DNA of 64,000 nt from contig OX457024.1 in assembly GCA_949752745.1 (NCBI GenBank), positions 112,577,414 to 112,641,413 on the forward strand. Reading direction: 5' to 3'. Of the stretch, positions 1 through 11,175 are shown piece after piece. Made by a program: the position numbers and the translations under genes. Position 1 is the first letter of the stretch; every line of letters starts with the position of its first letter. Below the pieces are notes generated by a model. The model saw nothing but the letters and a program-made list of their open reading frames with translations, was not told where the DNA came from and made no database searches. This DNA is from Protula sp. h YS-2021 (taxonomy: Eukaryota; Annelida; Polychaeta; Sabellida; Serpulidae).

Positions 1-973
1 TACTTATTAAGCTCTTATATCTTCTAACATGAACAACAATGGATTCTACTTCCAAAGAGCATCAATATTATGTTTTCACAAATCGATAGAAAATGCAGAA
101 TTTATTAAGGGCTGTGTTCTAAATTCATTGCTCAACACGGAGAGCCAAACTATCTTGACATCTTTTATCTCTTCGTCTCTTCTTCTCCTTCCTCTTTTTT
201 TCTTCATCTTCTTTCGGCGTTCTTCCTGCTACCAATTTATATGTCGTTTCTTTTGTCAGGATCGTCATCAGTCTCTGGTGTGTGGACGGTATATGGTTGC
301 AGACGTAGCCTTGGCCCTTCCCAAGGTTGAGTTTCTCGTGATCATATCTGTATAAATTTGGGTAATACTGTTACCAAGCAATTTTGCCATTCCAGATGCA
401 TGGATTATATGTATATGTACATGTTTTATTCTTACAACAACAGCATGCATGTATTTGCTGAATACTCACAAAAACACAATATTGAAACATGAAACTAGTC
501 TAGATATCTCAGATGATTGGAATAGTATGTGGCAGGCCACAAAACGATGTTCAAGTTATTGGAAATTAAGCAAACAATATTGTATAAAACTGTGGGAGCG
601 GGTATCTATTCTGGCATCCAGTGTTATCAGTGTTTCGTTCAAGTAGGGTACTGTTTGATGCATACTTTATCGCCTATTGAAAAAGTGTGCCAGGGACAAA
701 AAAACTAATGCTAATCTTTCAGCTTGTTCCAATTTATTGTCTAACTCTTGAGTAAGCCTAGGGTAATTAACCATTTCTTTTGTTTTATCACAATTAAGTT
801 TAACGATTTTGTTTGACTATTTGTCAGTGGATGTTGCAGGCATATGAGCAGTTGCTCATTGCTTCGTGTTTGACGTATCATTCACAAACGCTCGGGCTAG
901 TTAGATCATTTCTCAGGATCAAGAATGTTAAGCACTCCCAATAATGTTCATTGGGGGAACGTTTTGTCATAAC
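1..973. other. AT-rich stretch without a recognisable gene
   Basis: Short open frames occur on both strands, but none has a recognisable domain, splice architecture or unusual composition. The long inverted-repeat element begins at about 974. Confidence 0.5.
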
Positions 974-1157
974 AGTAGGGGAGAAATAGGCGTCCAAAAA
1001 CAGGAAGTGGCGTCATTAGACCCCCTCCCCAAGGACATGATATGTACCGACCTCCGACCCCCTAGGAGGCATAACCTTAAGTCACATATCAATCATCATG
1101 ACGTCATTAGTCACATGACCTGTATATGAGGATTGTTTTCCCGAACATTAACCTTCC

Positions 1158-1243
1158 GGCCTAAATGGCCCACTTGGTAGAGCAGAGGATCGGTAAGCGG
1201 ACCCATGATCTGGAGGTTGGTGGATCGATCCCACCTTCGGGCA
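1158..1243 (+). other. tRNA-like pol III module A1 (degenerate)
   Basis: An A-box-like stretch (TGGCCCACTTGGTAGAGCAG) and a B-box-like GGATCGATCCC lie at tRNA spacing. The anticodon arm does not form a five-pair stem, so this is not a credible functional tRNA. Related modules sit at 7882-7940 and 11090-11175 on the minus strand, as part of the inverted repeats. Confidence 0.5.
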
Positions 1244-1254
1244 TAACTTTCACC

Positions 1255-1540
1255 TTCTGTCTATCATACAACCATGACAATGTGAGGACCTCTCCCCCCC
1301 CTCCCCAGGTCCTCCATGTGAGGACTTTCACGATCTGTCTATCATACCATGGGGACCCCCCAGAACATACTATGTACCGAGCCCCCCTCCCCCGGTCTTC
1401 CATATGAGGACTTCCACCATCTGTCTATCATAGCATGGGGACCCCCCTCCCCGGGTCTTCCATGTGAGGACTTCCACCATCTGTCTATCATACCATGGGG
1501 ACCCCCGGGGTCCTCCATGTGGGGAACCCCCTAGGATGTG
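1255..1540 (+). repeat. GC-rich tandem block, unit about 65 bp
   Basis: Three to four degenerate units contain CATGTGAGGACTTCCACC, the phrase ATCTGTCTATCATACCATGG and a C-run. It stands out against the AT-rich surroundings. Related blocks are at 7722-7880 and 10975-11080. Confidence 0.65.
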
Positions 1541-1831
1541 TCACAGCAACCCTATAAGAATACATTGTGTACACAGAAGTGTTTCATTCCTGCTGTGGCT
1601 GCTGTTGGATACACATGGAAAAAAATGAAAACAGTTGCTCTTACCTGTTATACTGTTGGAGAACAAATGAAGGATTGACTGGAGACTCACAGGAGACGAA
1701 GTGAAACATTGACTATTCTTTGGAAAAGGGAAGTGAAACATTGGTTATTCTTTGGAAAGGAAGTGAAAGATTAACTGGAAACACATAGGAAAGTGAAAGA
1801 TTGAAGACAAATTGAAAAAGAGTTGTGGTAA

Positions 1832-2135
1832 GTAAATTTTTGTGTGACTTTTGTGACTCTGTGACATCATGTGACATCATGTGACACTATGTAGCATCAT
1901 ATTTTTTGTGACTTTTGTGACTTTTGTGATTCTGTGACATCATGTGACATCATGTGACACTATGTAACATTTTTTGTGACTTTTGTGACTTTTGTGACTC
2001 TGTGACATCATGTGACATCATGTGACATCATGTGACACTATGTAACATATTTTTTGTGACTTTTGTGATTTTTGTGACTTTTGTGACTCTGTGACATCAT
2101 ATGACATCATGTGACACTATGTAACTATGTAACAT
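1832..2135 (+). repeat. Minisatellite of GTGACATCAT / GTGACTTTT units
   Basis: Ten-base units GTGACATCAT and GTGACACTAT alternate with TTTGTGACTT units in four longer blocks. The same family recurs reversed at about 6878-7415 and 10095-10690 in the other repeat copies. Confidence 0.75.
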
Positions 2136-2220
2136 CATATGGCTATATGACTATGTAATTGCTATGTAAACATAATTAGTCTAACGTATGTATGTCATTA
2201 TGAGATCGTTCAATAGACAA

Positions 2221-2293
2221 GCCGCGATAGCTCACTTGGTAGAAGAGACGGCTAGCAACCTGAGAGTTGTGGGTTCGGTTCCCGGCTCGGGAC
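2221..2293 (+). other. tRNA-like pol III module A2
   Basis: The 73-nt size is right for a tRNA. It has an A-box (TAGCTCACTTGGTAGAAGAG), a 7-nt loop CTAGCAA that would carry anticodon AGC with T33, and B-box GGGTTCGGTTCCC. Only two base pairs of the anticodon stem form and the acceptor ends do not pair well. It is tRNA-derived and probably not a working tRNA. Reversed relatives lie at 6964-7034 and 10311-10384. Confidence 0.5.
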
Positions 2294-2509
2294 AAACTTT
2301 TTTTTGGTTTTTGTTTACTTTTGTGATTCTGTGACATTATGTGACATTATATGACTCTGTGACATTATGTGACTATGTTACTTATTTAAAACATAATAGC
2401 TATATTTCTATGTCTATGTTCACTCATAATTAGTCATATTTCAATGGTTCAATTACAATAACCACACACACACACACACACAGCATAGGAATAAGTGCAT
2501 GAAAGGTCT

Positions 2510-2715
2510 CAGAGAGTGGGGGGAAAACCGATCGATAAATGTCAGAGTGCACTCGTTCAGAGAGTGGGGAAAACCGATCGATAAATTTCAGAGTGCACTC
2601 GTTCAGAGCGTGGGGAGGAAACCGATCGCTAAATTTCAGAGTGCACTCGTTCCGACCGTGGGGAGGAAACCGATCGCTAAATTTTTGAGTGCACTCGTTC
2701 AGAGCGTGGGAACGA
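2510..2715 (+). repeat. Tandem repeat, about 44 bp x 5
   Basis: Each unit holds the palindrome GAGTGCACTC, then GTTCAGAG, a G-rich GTGGGGA stretch and CCGATCGATAAAT. Reversed arrays of the same unit occur at about 6597-6770 and 9893-9985. Confidence 0.75.
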
Positions 2716-2769
2716 TCAATAAATTTGAGAAGGAAAGGGACTTTCCCTACGTTAAGTCTAATGTTATGT

Positions 2770-3240
2770 TTTATGTTATAGTAGTTGGAAAATGATGCTT
2801 CTAGACCAACTTTAGCAAATGTAGTTTTTAACACCATATGATATATAAAATAGGTTTTAGCATTTTACTAAGCTACTTATTCAAATGTTTTAAAGTTATA
2901 GTAGTGGAAAAATGGTACTTCTAAACCAACTTTAGCAAATTTAGTTTTTAACGCCATATAATATTTAAAATAGATTTTAGCATTTTACCAAGCTACTTAT
3001 TCAAAAGTTCTAAAGTTATAGTAGTGGAAAAATGGTGGTTCTAGACCAATTTTAACAATTTTCGTTTTTGATAACATATGATATTTAAAATAAGTTTGAA
3101 CATTTTTACCATGTTGTAGTGGTGGAAAAATCAACTTTAACAAATGTAGTTTTTTTGACAACATATGATGCACAAAATAAGTTTTACCTTGTTGAAGTAG
3201 GGCAAAAATCAGGGTTCTAAATGAACTTTAACAAATTTTG
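2770..3240 (+). repeat. Tandem repeat, about 120 bp x 4
   Basis: Four degenerate units share GTAGTGGAAAAATGGT, CTAGACCAACTTTAGC and a late AAATAGGTTTTAGCATTTTA. The family continues in reverse at about 6180-6540 and 9250-9870. Confidence 0.7.
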
Positions 3241-3447
3241 TTTTCACACATTTCAGACGATTCTACCACTTTGTTGGTTGATTGTTGGAAAAATGGCAAG
3301 TGAAAATGTGGATAGTTATGTAGGAAAACTGCGCCCATTCAAACATGTGTTTGAATGGCAAGCCTATTTAAAAGACGTGTTCGAATGGCAAGCCCATTCA
3401 AAAACATGTGTTAGAATAATTTTTGGAAGATATTACGTAGTGGTATT

Positions 3448-3683
3448 GTTCAACAAATTGTTCAACATGTTCAACATGTTCAACATGTTCAACAAATTGT
3501 TCAACATGTTCAACAAGTTCAACATATTCAACATGTTCAACAAATTGTTTAGCAAATTGTTCAACATGTTCAACATGTGCAACAAATTGTTCAACATGTT
3601 CCATATGTTCAACAAGTTCCACATGTTCAACAAATTGCTTAACAAATTGTTCAACATGTTCAACATGTTGTTGTTCAACAAGT
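3448..3683 (+). repeat. 9/12-bp palindromic array (TTCAACATG)n
   Basis: Runs of TTCAACATG are interspersed with TTCAACAAATTG, so ACATGT palindromes recur about every 9 bp. The array stops directly before a TATA box. Reversed versions are at 5867-5970 and 9029-9152, each again next to the promoter-proximal side of the gene. Confidence 0.75.
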
Positions 3684-3685
3684 TG

Positions 3686-3693
3686 TATATAAA
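3686..3693 (+). promoter_or_regulatory. TATA box of the left repeat
   Basis: TATATAAA lies immediately after the 9-bp array and about 60 bp before the first ATG. The reversed counterpart is at 5856-5862. It would drive whichever gene follows the repeat. Confidence 0.55.
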
Positions 3694-3900
3694 GCTATGT
3701 TTAAAGACTTTCTCATCATTTGAATAGTGTAGGTTGAACCGAACGAATGTATACATGCAACATTTGTTCGAAATCTTACAATTGAACACAAAGGAAAACG
3801 TGGTAAAGTTATTTCTAAACATATCAAGACAACTCACTATGAAGTATGAAAGGCAGCCGCCCTTAGACGTAACACACATTCTGTATCAAGATACTGAAGA

Positions 3901-4438
3901 ATGAACATGTCTGCAGTGAGCGAAGAACTACCATCTATGACAATGACTGTAGAAACGTCAGAGACAATGCCTGCAGATAAGCAAAGATAAGGCAATGCCC
4001 ATGGTAAAGTCTAAGGCGAAGTCACGTCAACAGCGTCAAAAGCGACTACATCTTAGAAAGATAAAAAGAGATGAGTTACCAGCTATGACGCCGCCCTGTA
4101 AAAAGCGAAAAATTAAGACAGAGCCTAAAATGAAGCGAGAACCAGAGCGTAAAGCTGCTACCACCATGACGAATATGAGTGTAGGCGATTTGCCGGTTAT
4201 GATACCTATTAATGGAGAAATATATATTAAATTGGTGAAATATCAACAGAAAGTGATGGTTAACATTCGTGAATATATTACGGATCATACATCTGGGAGG
4301 TTACATCCTACCAAGAAAGGAATTTTGCTGTCATTGAACGATTGAACGATGTTGAAGAAGCAAATAACGTCAGTGGATCTCATGCTTCAAAAAATGTATG
4401 CGTATAAATGCAGTGACTGTCAGAAGATGGTTGAGTAG
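3901..4438 (+). pseudogene. PC4-like ssDNA-binding / transcription coactivator, frameshifted
   Basis: This is a small basic protein of about 175 codons. The N-terminal part is rich in Lys/Arg/Pro (around 3995-4150, with CKKRKIKTE). The C-terminal part matches the PC4/Sub1 fold: YIKLVKYQQKVMVNIREYI, then GRLHPTKKGILLSLND, then LKKQITSVDLMLQ after a frame change near 4340. PC4 proteins bind single-stranded DNA and act in transcription, and viral and element-borne homologues are known. There are two frame breaks: one near 3990, between the ATG at 3901 and the basic region, and one at about 4340. The TATA box at 3686 and the repeat-borne array probably drove it. A second copy lies at 8271-8790 and a more diverged one at 49920-50240. 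Confidence 0.7.
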
Positions 4439-5079
4439 ACAGCGAGATGACTGTATACAGTTTTAACAGCATGACGAGCTTAGTGGATGCTCTGATTTCA
4501 TCACCCTCAGTGTAGAAGATTGCAGCGAAGGTTTTGAAGCTTGACAAGAACTTGAAACTTAGCTTTGACTTATATGGACATAGACATTTGATATGTAGTT
4601 CAAATAAAATTGTCTTCATATGTAGACTATGAAATTAACATGATCTATGTTCATGTGAAGTCAGTTGTCATAAAATTTCAAGTTATTTTCTTGTGAATCT
4701 GCGCATGTATTATATAATATGTATTAGAAATAGTTTTGTTTTTATCATAATTGTACATATTTGTAATATTAAAAAAAAACACATATGATGCTTTTCAACT
4801 TTTTATTTTTCTCATACAATACTTGGATATAATACATAATAAAACAATACATGAATATAATACATAACAATACAATTCTTGAATATAATACATAATAATA
4901 CAAAATTAACAATAATACCTAATATATGATATATAGTTTACGGGTCAATTAAAACCGCTTCAGGAAAGATTACGACTTTATATGTTGCAAAGCAAGACAT
5001 ATATTAATACACAACGCTTAAGTTAATAAAATATTACAACATTTATAAAGTCTTTATCATAAAGTTTAGTCAAATAAGT
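4439..5079. other. Spacer between the PC4-like and zinc-finger genes
   Basis: No gene is seen. The stretch at 4820-4910 has about 30-bp repeats built on AATATAATACATAA. The sequence at 4612-4665 reappears in reverse at 8215-8270, directly against the end of the internal repeat copy, and so marks a rearrangement junction. Confidence 0.5.
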
Positions 5080-5802
5080 CTATTTTTCTTCATCTGTTTC
5101 ACTCTGTTCACTCTCCAAGCCACTTTCTTCATCACTGCTTTCATCCTCCTCTTCCTTATCTAGTAGCTCTTCAAAGAATGCATTGTTTTTCCTTATCACC
5201 GCCTTTAGTGCCTTTGAATACTTGTATTTCTTTTTCATCCACAAAGTAAGTAAAAACCTTTAAAATCTTTTGATAATGTTGGCTTTGTTCTAGACGCTGG
5301 GTATATTTGAATAGTCTCATAAACAGTTGTTTTAGTCCATGTTTATAAATGGGTCGAAGGTCATAGCTTGCTATTTCACGCGCATCTTCAAGTCCTTGTT
5401 CTTCATATTTTGAAAAATTTTCTTGAAATTTGTCATCATAGTCATCGTAGACTTCTTGAACCATATCATACCAAACAGAGTCTATTTCTGACTCACTTTC
5501 AGAGTCTGTTTCTGACTCACTTTCAGAACTCTTGTCATCAGCATCCTCACCACACTGCTCCATATGTTTGAGCAAAGCTTCTTCGCTGTTGTATAATGCA
5601 CCACATTCTGTGCATTCTTTTCAGCCATGTTAGCGCTTTGACTTTAAATAGAAGACTCATCTAAAGTTTCCGTGAAAGCTAGTTTTACAGGGTTTTCCAT
5701 ATCCGATTCTTCATCCACTTCTGACGTGTGAGCAACCTTTACGTGTCTTTTATGACTTTGTGGCCAATTGTAAGATTTCGAACAAATGTTGCATTTATAC
5801 AT
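5080..5802 (-). pseudogene. C2H2 zinc-finger protein with acidic middle, frameshifted
   Basis: The start codon at 5802 follows a TATA box (5856-5862). Residues 2-24 form a classical zinc finger, CNICSKSY with two Cys and two His at Cx2Cx12Hx4H spacing. After a frame break near 5640, a second finger-like CTECGALY segment ends with H-x4-C. Next come a Ser/Glu/Asp-rich tract (SESESETDSESESE), a helical domain with aromatic and basic residues (around 5190-5470), and an acidic tail ending at 5080. Proteins with this layout accompany Polinton-type elements in animals; I state that from memory of the family, without a search. It is convergent with the PC4-like gene at 3901. The first codons lie inside the inverted repeat, so the other repeat copies carry only a broken start. 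Confidence 0.6.
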
Positions 5803-6963
5803 CCTTTCGGTTCAGCCTACACTATTCAAATAATGAGAAAGTCTTGAAGCATAGCTTTATATGCAACTTGTTGAGCAACAACATGTTGAACATGTTGAAC
5901 ATGTTAAACAATTTGTTGAACATGTTGAACAATTTGCTGAACATGTTGAACAATTTGTTGAACAATACCACGACGCAATATCTTCCAGAATTATTCTAAC
6001 ACATGTTTTTGAATGGGCTTGCCATTCGAACACGTCTTTTAAATGGGCTTGCCATTCGAACACATGTTTGAATGGGCGCAGTTTTCCTACATAACTATCC
6101 ACATTTTCATTTCCCATTCTTCCAACAATCAACCAACAAGGTGGTAGAATCGTCTGAAATGTGTAAAAACAAAATTTGTTAAAGTTGGTTTAGAACCCTG
6201 ATTTTTGCCCTACTTCAACATGGTAAAATGTTAAAACTTGTTTTATGCATCATATGTTGTCAAAAAACTACATTTGTTAAAGTTGATCTAGAACCACCAT
6301 TTTATCACTACTACAACATGGTAAAAATGTTCAAACTTATTTTATATTTCGTAAGTTGTCAAAAACTAAATTTTTTAAAATTGGTCTAGGACCACCATTT
6401 TTCCACTACTATAACTTTAGAAGTTTCGAATAAGTAGCTTGGTAAAATGCTAAAATCTATTTTAAATATTATATGGCGTTAAAAACTACATTTGCTAAAG
6501 TTGGTCTAGAAGCATCATTTTTCAACTACTATAACATAAAACATAACATTAGACTTAACGTAGGGAAAATCCCTTTCCTTCTCAAACTTACTGATTGTTC
6601 CCACGCTCTGAACGAGTGCACTCTAAAATTTATCGATCGGTTTCCTCCCCACGCTGTGAACGAGTGCACTCTGAAATTTATCGATCGGTTTTCCCCCACT
6701 CTCTGAACGAGTGCAATCTGAAATTTATCGATCAGTTTCCCCCCACTCTCTGAGACCTTTCATGCACTTATTCCTATGCTTTGTGTGTGTGTAGTTATTG
6801 TAATGGAACCATTGAAATATGACTAATTATGAGTGAAAATAGGCATAGAAATATAGCTAATATGTTTAAAAAAGAGTCACATAATCACATAATGTCACAG
6901 AGTCATATAATGTCACATAATGTCACAGAATCACAAAAGTAAACAAAAACCAAAAAATAAATT

Positions 6964-7034
6964 TGCCCCGAGCCGGGAACCGAACCCACAACTCTCAGGT
7001 TGCTAGCCGTCTCTTATACCAAGTGAGCTATTGA
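6964..7034 (-). other. tRNA-like module B2
   Basis: This is the reverse-strand counterpart of the module at 2221-2293. It has the same loop CTAGCAA and the same B-box GGGTTCGGTTCCC, but its 5' acceptor strand has been lost. Confidence 0.5.
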
Positions 7035-7881
7035 ACGATCTGATAATGACATACATACGTTAGACTAATTATGTTTACATAGCAATTACATAGTCATATA
7101 GCCATATAATGTTACATAGTTACATAGTGTCACATGATGTCACATGATGTCATAAAGTCACAAAAGTCACAAAAAATATGCTACATAGTGTCACATGATG
7201 TTATATCATGTCACATGATGTCACAGAGTCACAAAAGTCACAAAAGTCACTAAAATTACAAAAAATATTACATTGTGTCATATAATGTCACATGATGTCA
7301 CAAAGTCACAAAATTCACAAAAGTCACAACAGTCCCAAAAATATGATGCTGCATAGTGTCACATGATGTCACATGATGTCACATGATGTCACAGAGTCAC
7401 AAAAGTCACAAAAAAATTTACTTACCATAATTCTTTGTCAATTTGTCTTCAATCTTTCCCTTTCCTATGTTTTTCCAGTCAATCTTTCACTTCCTTTCCA
7501 AAGAATAACCAATGTTTCAGTTCCCTTTTCCAAAGAATAGTCAATGTTTCACTTCGTCTCCTGTGTGTATTCCAGTCAATCCTTCACTTGTTCTCCAACA
7601 GTACAACAGGTAAGAGCAACTGTTTTTACTTTTTTCCAAGTGTACCAATCAGCAGCCAGAGCTTGAATGATGCATATGTGCACATAGAATGTGCTCTTAT
7701 GGGAGTATTGAATCACATCCTAGGAGGGGGGTCTCCTAAGATGGAGGACTCGGGTGGGGTCTCCTAAGATTGAGGATCCAGGGGGGTCTCCGAAGATTGA
7801 GGACCCAGGGAGGTCTCCTAAGATTGAGGACCCAGGGCGTCTCCTAAGATTCAGGACCCAAGGGGGGTGTTCTAAGATTGA

Positions 7882-7940
7882 GGACCTCCAATGCTTCAGC
7901 ATTACGGGTCCTCTGCTCTACCGACTGAGCCATTCAGGCC
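7882..7940 (-). other. tRNA-like module B1, 3' truncated
   Basis: It holds a canonical-looking A-box, TGGCTCAGTCGGTAGAGCAG, but the T arm and B-box are missing. It corresponds to 1158-1243. Confidence 0.45.
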
Positions 7941-8270
7941 GGAAGGTTAATGATCGGGAAAATATTCCTCATATACAGTTGGAGTCCCATAACACATGAT
8001 TGACAGGTCACGTGACTAATGACGTCATAATGACGTCATGATGGCGTCATTGACACGAGCCCGCGCTCTTTCAATTACCTGTTTCAGAACCCCCATGGGG
8101 CTCCTGCATCAATGATGTCACTGTTTCAGGAGGCCCATGGGGCTCCTGAAACACCTTGTGACTTCATTTTGACGTCACTTCCTGTTTTCGGAGCCCCACT
8201 TTCCTACCACTACTAACTTTACATCAACATAGATCATTTTAATTCATTTCATATAGTTGCATATGACTTT

Positions 8271-8790
8271 CTATTCAACCATCTTCTGACAGTCACTACA
8301 TTTATACGCATCCATTTTCTGAAGCATGAGATCCACTGACGTCATTTGCTTCTTCAGCATTTTCCAGTCTTTTAATGAAAACAAAATTCCCTTCTTGGTA
8401 GGATATAACCTCCCAGATGCATGATTCGTAATATATTTACGAATGTTAGCCATTACTTTCTGTTGATATTTCACCAATTTAATATATGTTTCTCCATTAT
8501 GGGTATCATAACCAGTGAATCGTCTATTCGCATCTACTTCATAGTGGTATCAGTTTTACGCTCCGGTTCTCGCTTCATATTCGGCTCTAACTTAATTTTT
8601 CGCATTTTACACGGCGCCGACTTAGCTGGTAACTCATCTCGCTTTATCTTTCTAAAATGTGGTCGCTTTTGAGCTGCTGGCGTGACTTCACGTAAGACTT
8701 TACCATGAGCATTGCCTTAGACTTTGCTGAAGGTACTGTCTCAGGCATTGCTATAGATGGTAGTTGTTGTTGTTCACTCACAGAAGACAT
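8271..8790 (-). pseudogene. PC4-like protein, second copy
   Basis: The start at 8790 reads MSSVSEQQQLPS and the stop is at 8271. The C-terminal 68 residues are open and contain VKYQQKVMANIRKYI and KKGILFSLKDWKMLKKQM, the PC4 strand-turn-helix pattern. The basic N-terminal half has frame breaks. It retains the downstream CSDCQKMVE tail seen in the copy at 3901-4438. It sits inside the right inverted repeat, immediately beside the end of copy B. Confidence 0.7.
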
Positions 8791-10310
8791 GTTCACTCTT
8801 CAGTATCTTGATACAGAATGTGTGTTACGTCTGAAGGCAGGAGCCTTTTATGCTTTATAGGGAGTTGTCACACTCGAGGTTGGACGCACTATGTCCCTAT
8901 ATGTTTAGAAATAACTTTACCACATGTGACTTTGCGGCCAATTGTAAGATTTCGAATAAATGTTGCATTTATACATCCTTTCGGTTCAACCTACATTATT
9001 CAAATGATGAGAAACTTTTTAAACATAACTTTATATACAACTTGTTGAACAACAACTTGTTGAACATGTTGAGTAACATGTTGAACAACATGTTGAACAT
9101 GTTGTTGAACATGTCGTTGAACATGTTGAACATGTTGAACAATTTGTTGACGTAATATGTTCCAGAAATAATTCAAACACGTGTTTCGAATGGGGCTTGT
9201 CATTTGAATACATGTTTGAATGGTGTGCTCTTCTCACCAACTTATTTTATACATCATATGTTGTCAAAAAACGAAATTTGTTAAAGTTGGTCTAGAAGCA
9301 TCGTTTTTTCCCTGTTATGACTTTAAAGCATTCGAATTAGTAACATGGTAAAATGTCCAAACCTATTTTTTACACAATATGTTGTTAAAAACTAAAGTTG
9401 CTAAAGTTGGTTTAGAACCCCGATTTAACCCTACTACAACATGGTAAAATGTTCAAACTTATTTTAAAAATCATATGTTGCCAAAAACTAAATTTGCTAA
9501 GTTTGGTCTAGAACCACCATTTTTCCACTACTACAACATGCTAAAATGTTCCAACTTATTTCAAATATCATATGTTGTCCAATACTAAATTTGTTAAATT
9601 TTGTTTAGAACCATTTTTCCACTGCTATAACTTTAGAACTTTTGAATAAGTAGCATGTTAAAATGCTAAAACCTATTTTAAACATCATATGTTATCAAAA
9701 ACTAAATTTGTTAAAGTTGATCTAGAACCACAATTTTCACACTACTATAACTTTAGAACATTTGAATAAGTAGCATGGTAAAATGCTAAAACTTATTTAT
9801 ATATCATATGTTTTCCAAAAACTGCATTTGTTTAAGTTTGTCTAGAAGTACCATTTTCCCACTAATATAACATAATTTGATTGATCATTCCCACGCTCTG
9901 AACTAGTGCACTCTAAAATTTATCGATCGTTCCCACGGTCTGAGGCCTTTGATGTTCTGAAATTTATCGATCGTTCCCACGCTGTGTGTGTGTGTGTGTG
10001 TGATTACTTTAATAGAACCACTGAAATAGGACTAATTTAATATTATTAATGGAAATAGACATAGAAATATGGCTGCTACGTTAAAAAAATAATGTCACAG
10101 AGTCACATAATGTCACATGATGTCACATAATGCGTCACATAATGTCACATAATGTCACAGAATCACAAAAGTAAACAAACAAAAGAAATAAAAAAAATAG
10201 TTTCATATAATGTCACAGAATCACAAAAGTAAACAAACAAAAAAAAATAGTTTCAAATAATGTCATAGAATCACAAAAGTAAACAAACAAACAAAATAAA
10301 AAAATAGTTT

Positions 10311-10384
10311 ATCCCGAGGTGGGATCGATCCCACAACCTTTAGGTTACGAGCCATCTCTTCTACTAAGTGAGCTACACAGGCAG
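10311..10384 (-). other. tRNA-like module C2
   Basis: A-box TAGCTCACTTAGTAGAAGAG, loop CTCGTAA (anticodon position CGT) and B-box GGGATCGATCCC are present. It has the same two-pair anticodon stem defect as its relatives. Confidence 0.5.
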
Positions 10385-11089
10385 GTCTCTTGAGCTATCT
10401 GATAATGACATACTTTAGACTAATTACATAGCAATTACAAAGTCCTCACATAGTAATCCAGCCATATGGTGTTACATAGTCACATAGTGTCACATGATGT
10501 CACATGATATCACAGAGTCACAAAAGTCACAAAAGTCACAAAAAATGATGTCACATAGTGTCACATGATATCACATGATGTCACAGAGTCGCAAAAGTCA
10601 CAAAAGTCACAAAAAATGATGTCACATGATCTCACATGATGTCGCAAAATGTCACATAATGTTACATAATGTCACATGATGTCTCAGAGTCACAAAAGTC
10701 ACCAAAAAAAGAAGTCACTTACTATGACTCTGTTGCCACACAATCTTTAACTTCCTTTTTTCCAAAGAATAACCAATCTTTCACTTCGTCTCTTATGTGT
10801 ATTCCAGTCAATCCTTCACTTGTTCTTCATGTAATATTCAACAACAGCACAACAGTACTACAGTATAACAGCAAGAGCAATTGTTTTCACTTTTTTTCAT
10901 GTGTATCCAACAGCAGCCACAGCAGGAATGAAACACTTCTGTGGACACAATGTGTTCTTATAGGGTTGCTGTGACACACCCTAGGGTTTCCCGATATGGA
11001 GGACCCCGGGAGGTCCCCATGGTATGATAGACAGATGGTGGAAGTCCTCACATTGACATGGCGGTATGATAGACAGAAGGTGAAAGTGA

Positions 11090-11175
11090 TGCCCGAGGGC
11101 GGAATCGATCAACCAACCTCCATATCATGGGTTCGCTTATCGGTCCTCTGCTCTACCAAGTGAGTCATTGAGGCC
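11090..11175 (-). other. tRNA-like module C1
   Basis: Counterpart of 1158-1243, with A-box ATGACTCACTTGGTAGAGCA and the B-box-like TGATCGATTCC. Confidence 0.45.

Larger units (their letters stand above)
974..3790 (+). repeat. Left long inverted repeat (copy A)
   Basis: From the outside inwards it contains: CRE-like and poly-C sequence (974-1110), a tRNA-like module (1158-1243), a GC-rich tandem block (1255-1540), a GTGACATCAT minisatellite (about 1832-2135), a second tRNA-like module (2221-2293), an AC run (2461-2482), a ~44-bp repeat (about 2510-2715), a ~120-bp repeat (about 2770-3240), a 9-bp array (3448-3683), a TATA box and the first codons of a zinc-finger gene. The same order runs in reverse in copies B and C, which is how the boundaries were set. 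Confidence 0.75.
5765..8214 (-). repeat. Internal reversed inverted repeat (copy B)
   Basis: Read on the minus strand it starts at 8214 with AGTAGTGGTAGGAAAGTGGG and repeats the order of copy A: CRE-like TGACGTCA twice (8020-8027, 8031-8038), a GC-rich block of about 32-bp units (7722-7880), tRNA-like modules, minisatellite, ~44-bp repeats (6597-6770), ~120-bp repeats and the ACATGT array. It ends in the start of the zinc-finger gene. Confidence 0.75.

Noticed and set aside
2221..2293. Functional tRNA gene (AGC anticodon)
   Set aside because: Anticodon stem has only two pairs and the acceptor arms do not pair; the same defect occurs in the inverted copies, so it is a tRNA-derived repeat part.
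3448..3683. CRISPR-like array
   Set aside because: Units are contiguous 9-12 bp without unique spacers, and the genome is animal; tandem satellite.
3221..3879. 168- and 148-codon frames rich in Phe-Asn-Met or Leu-Asn-Asn
   Set aside because: Produced by the 9/12-bp array on both strands; the real start codon of the following gene lies behind the TATA box.
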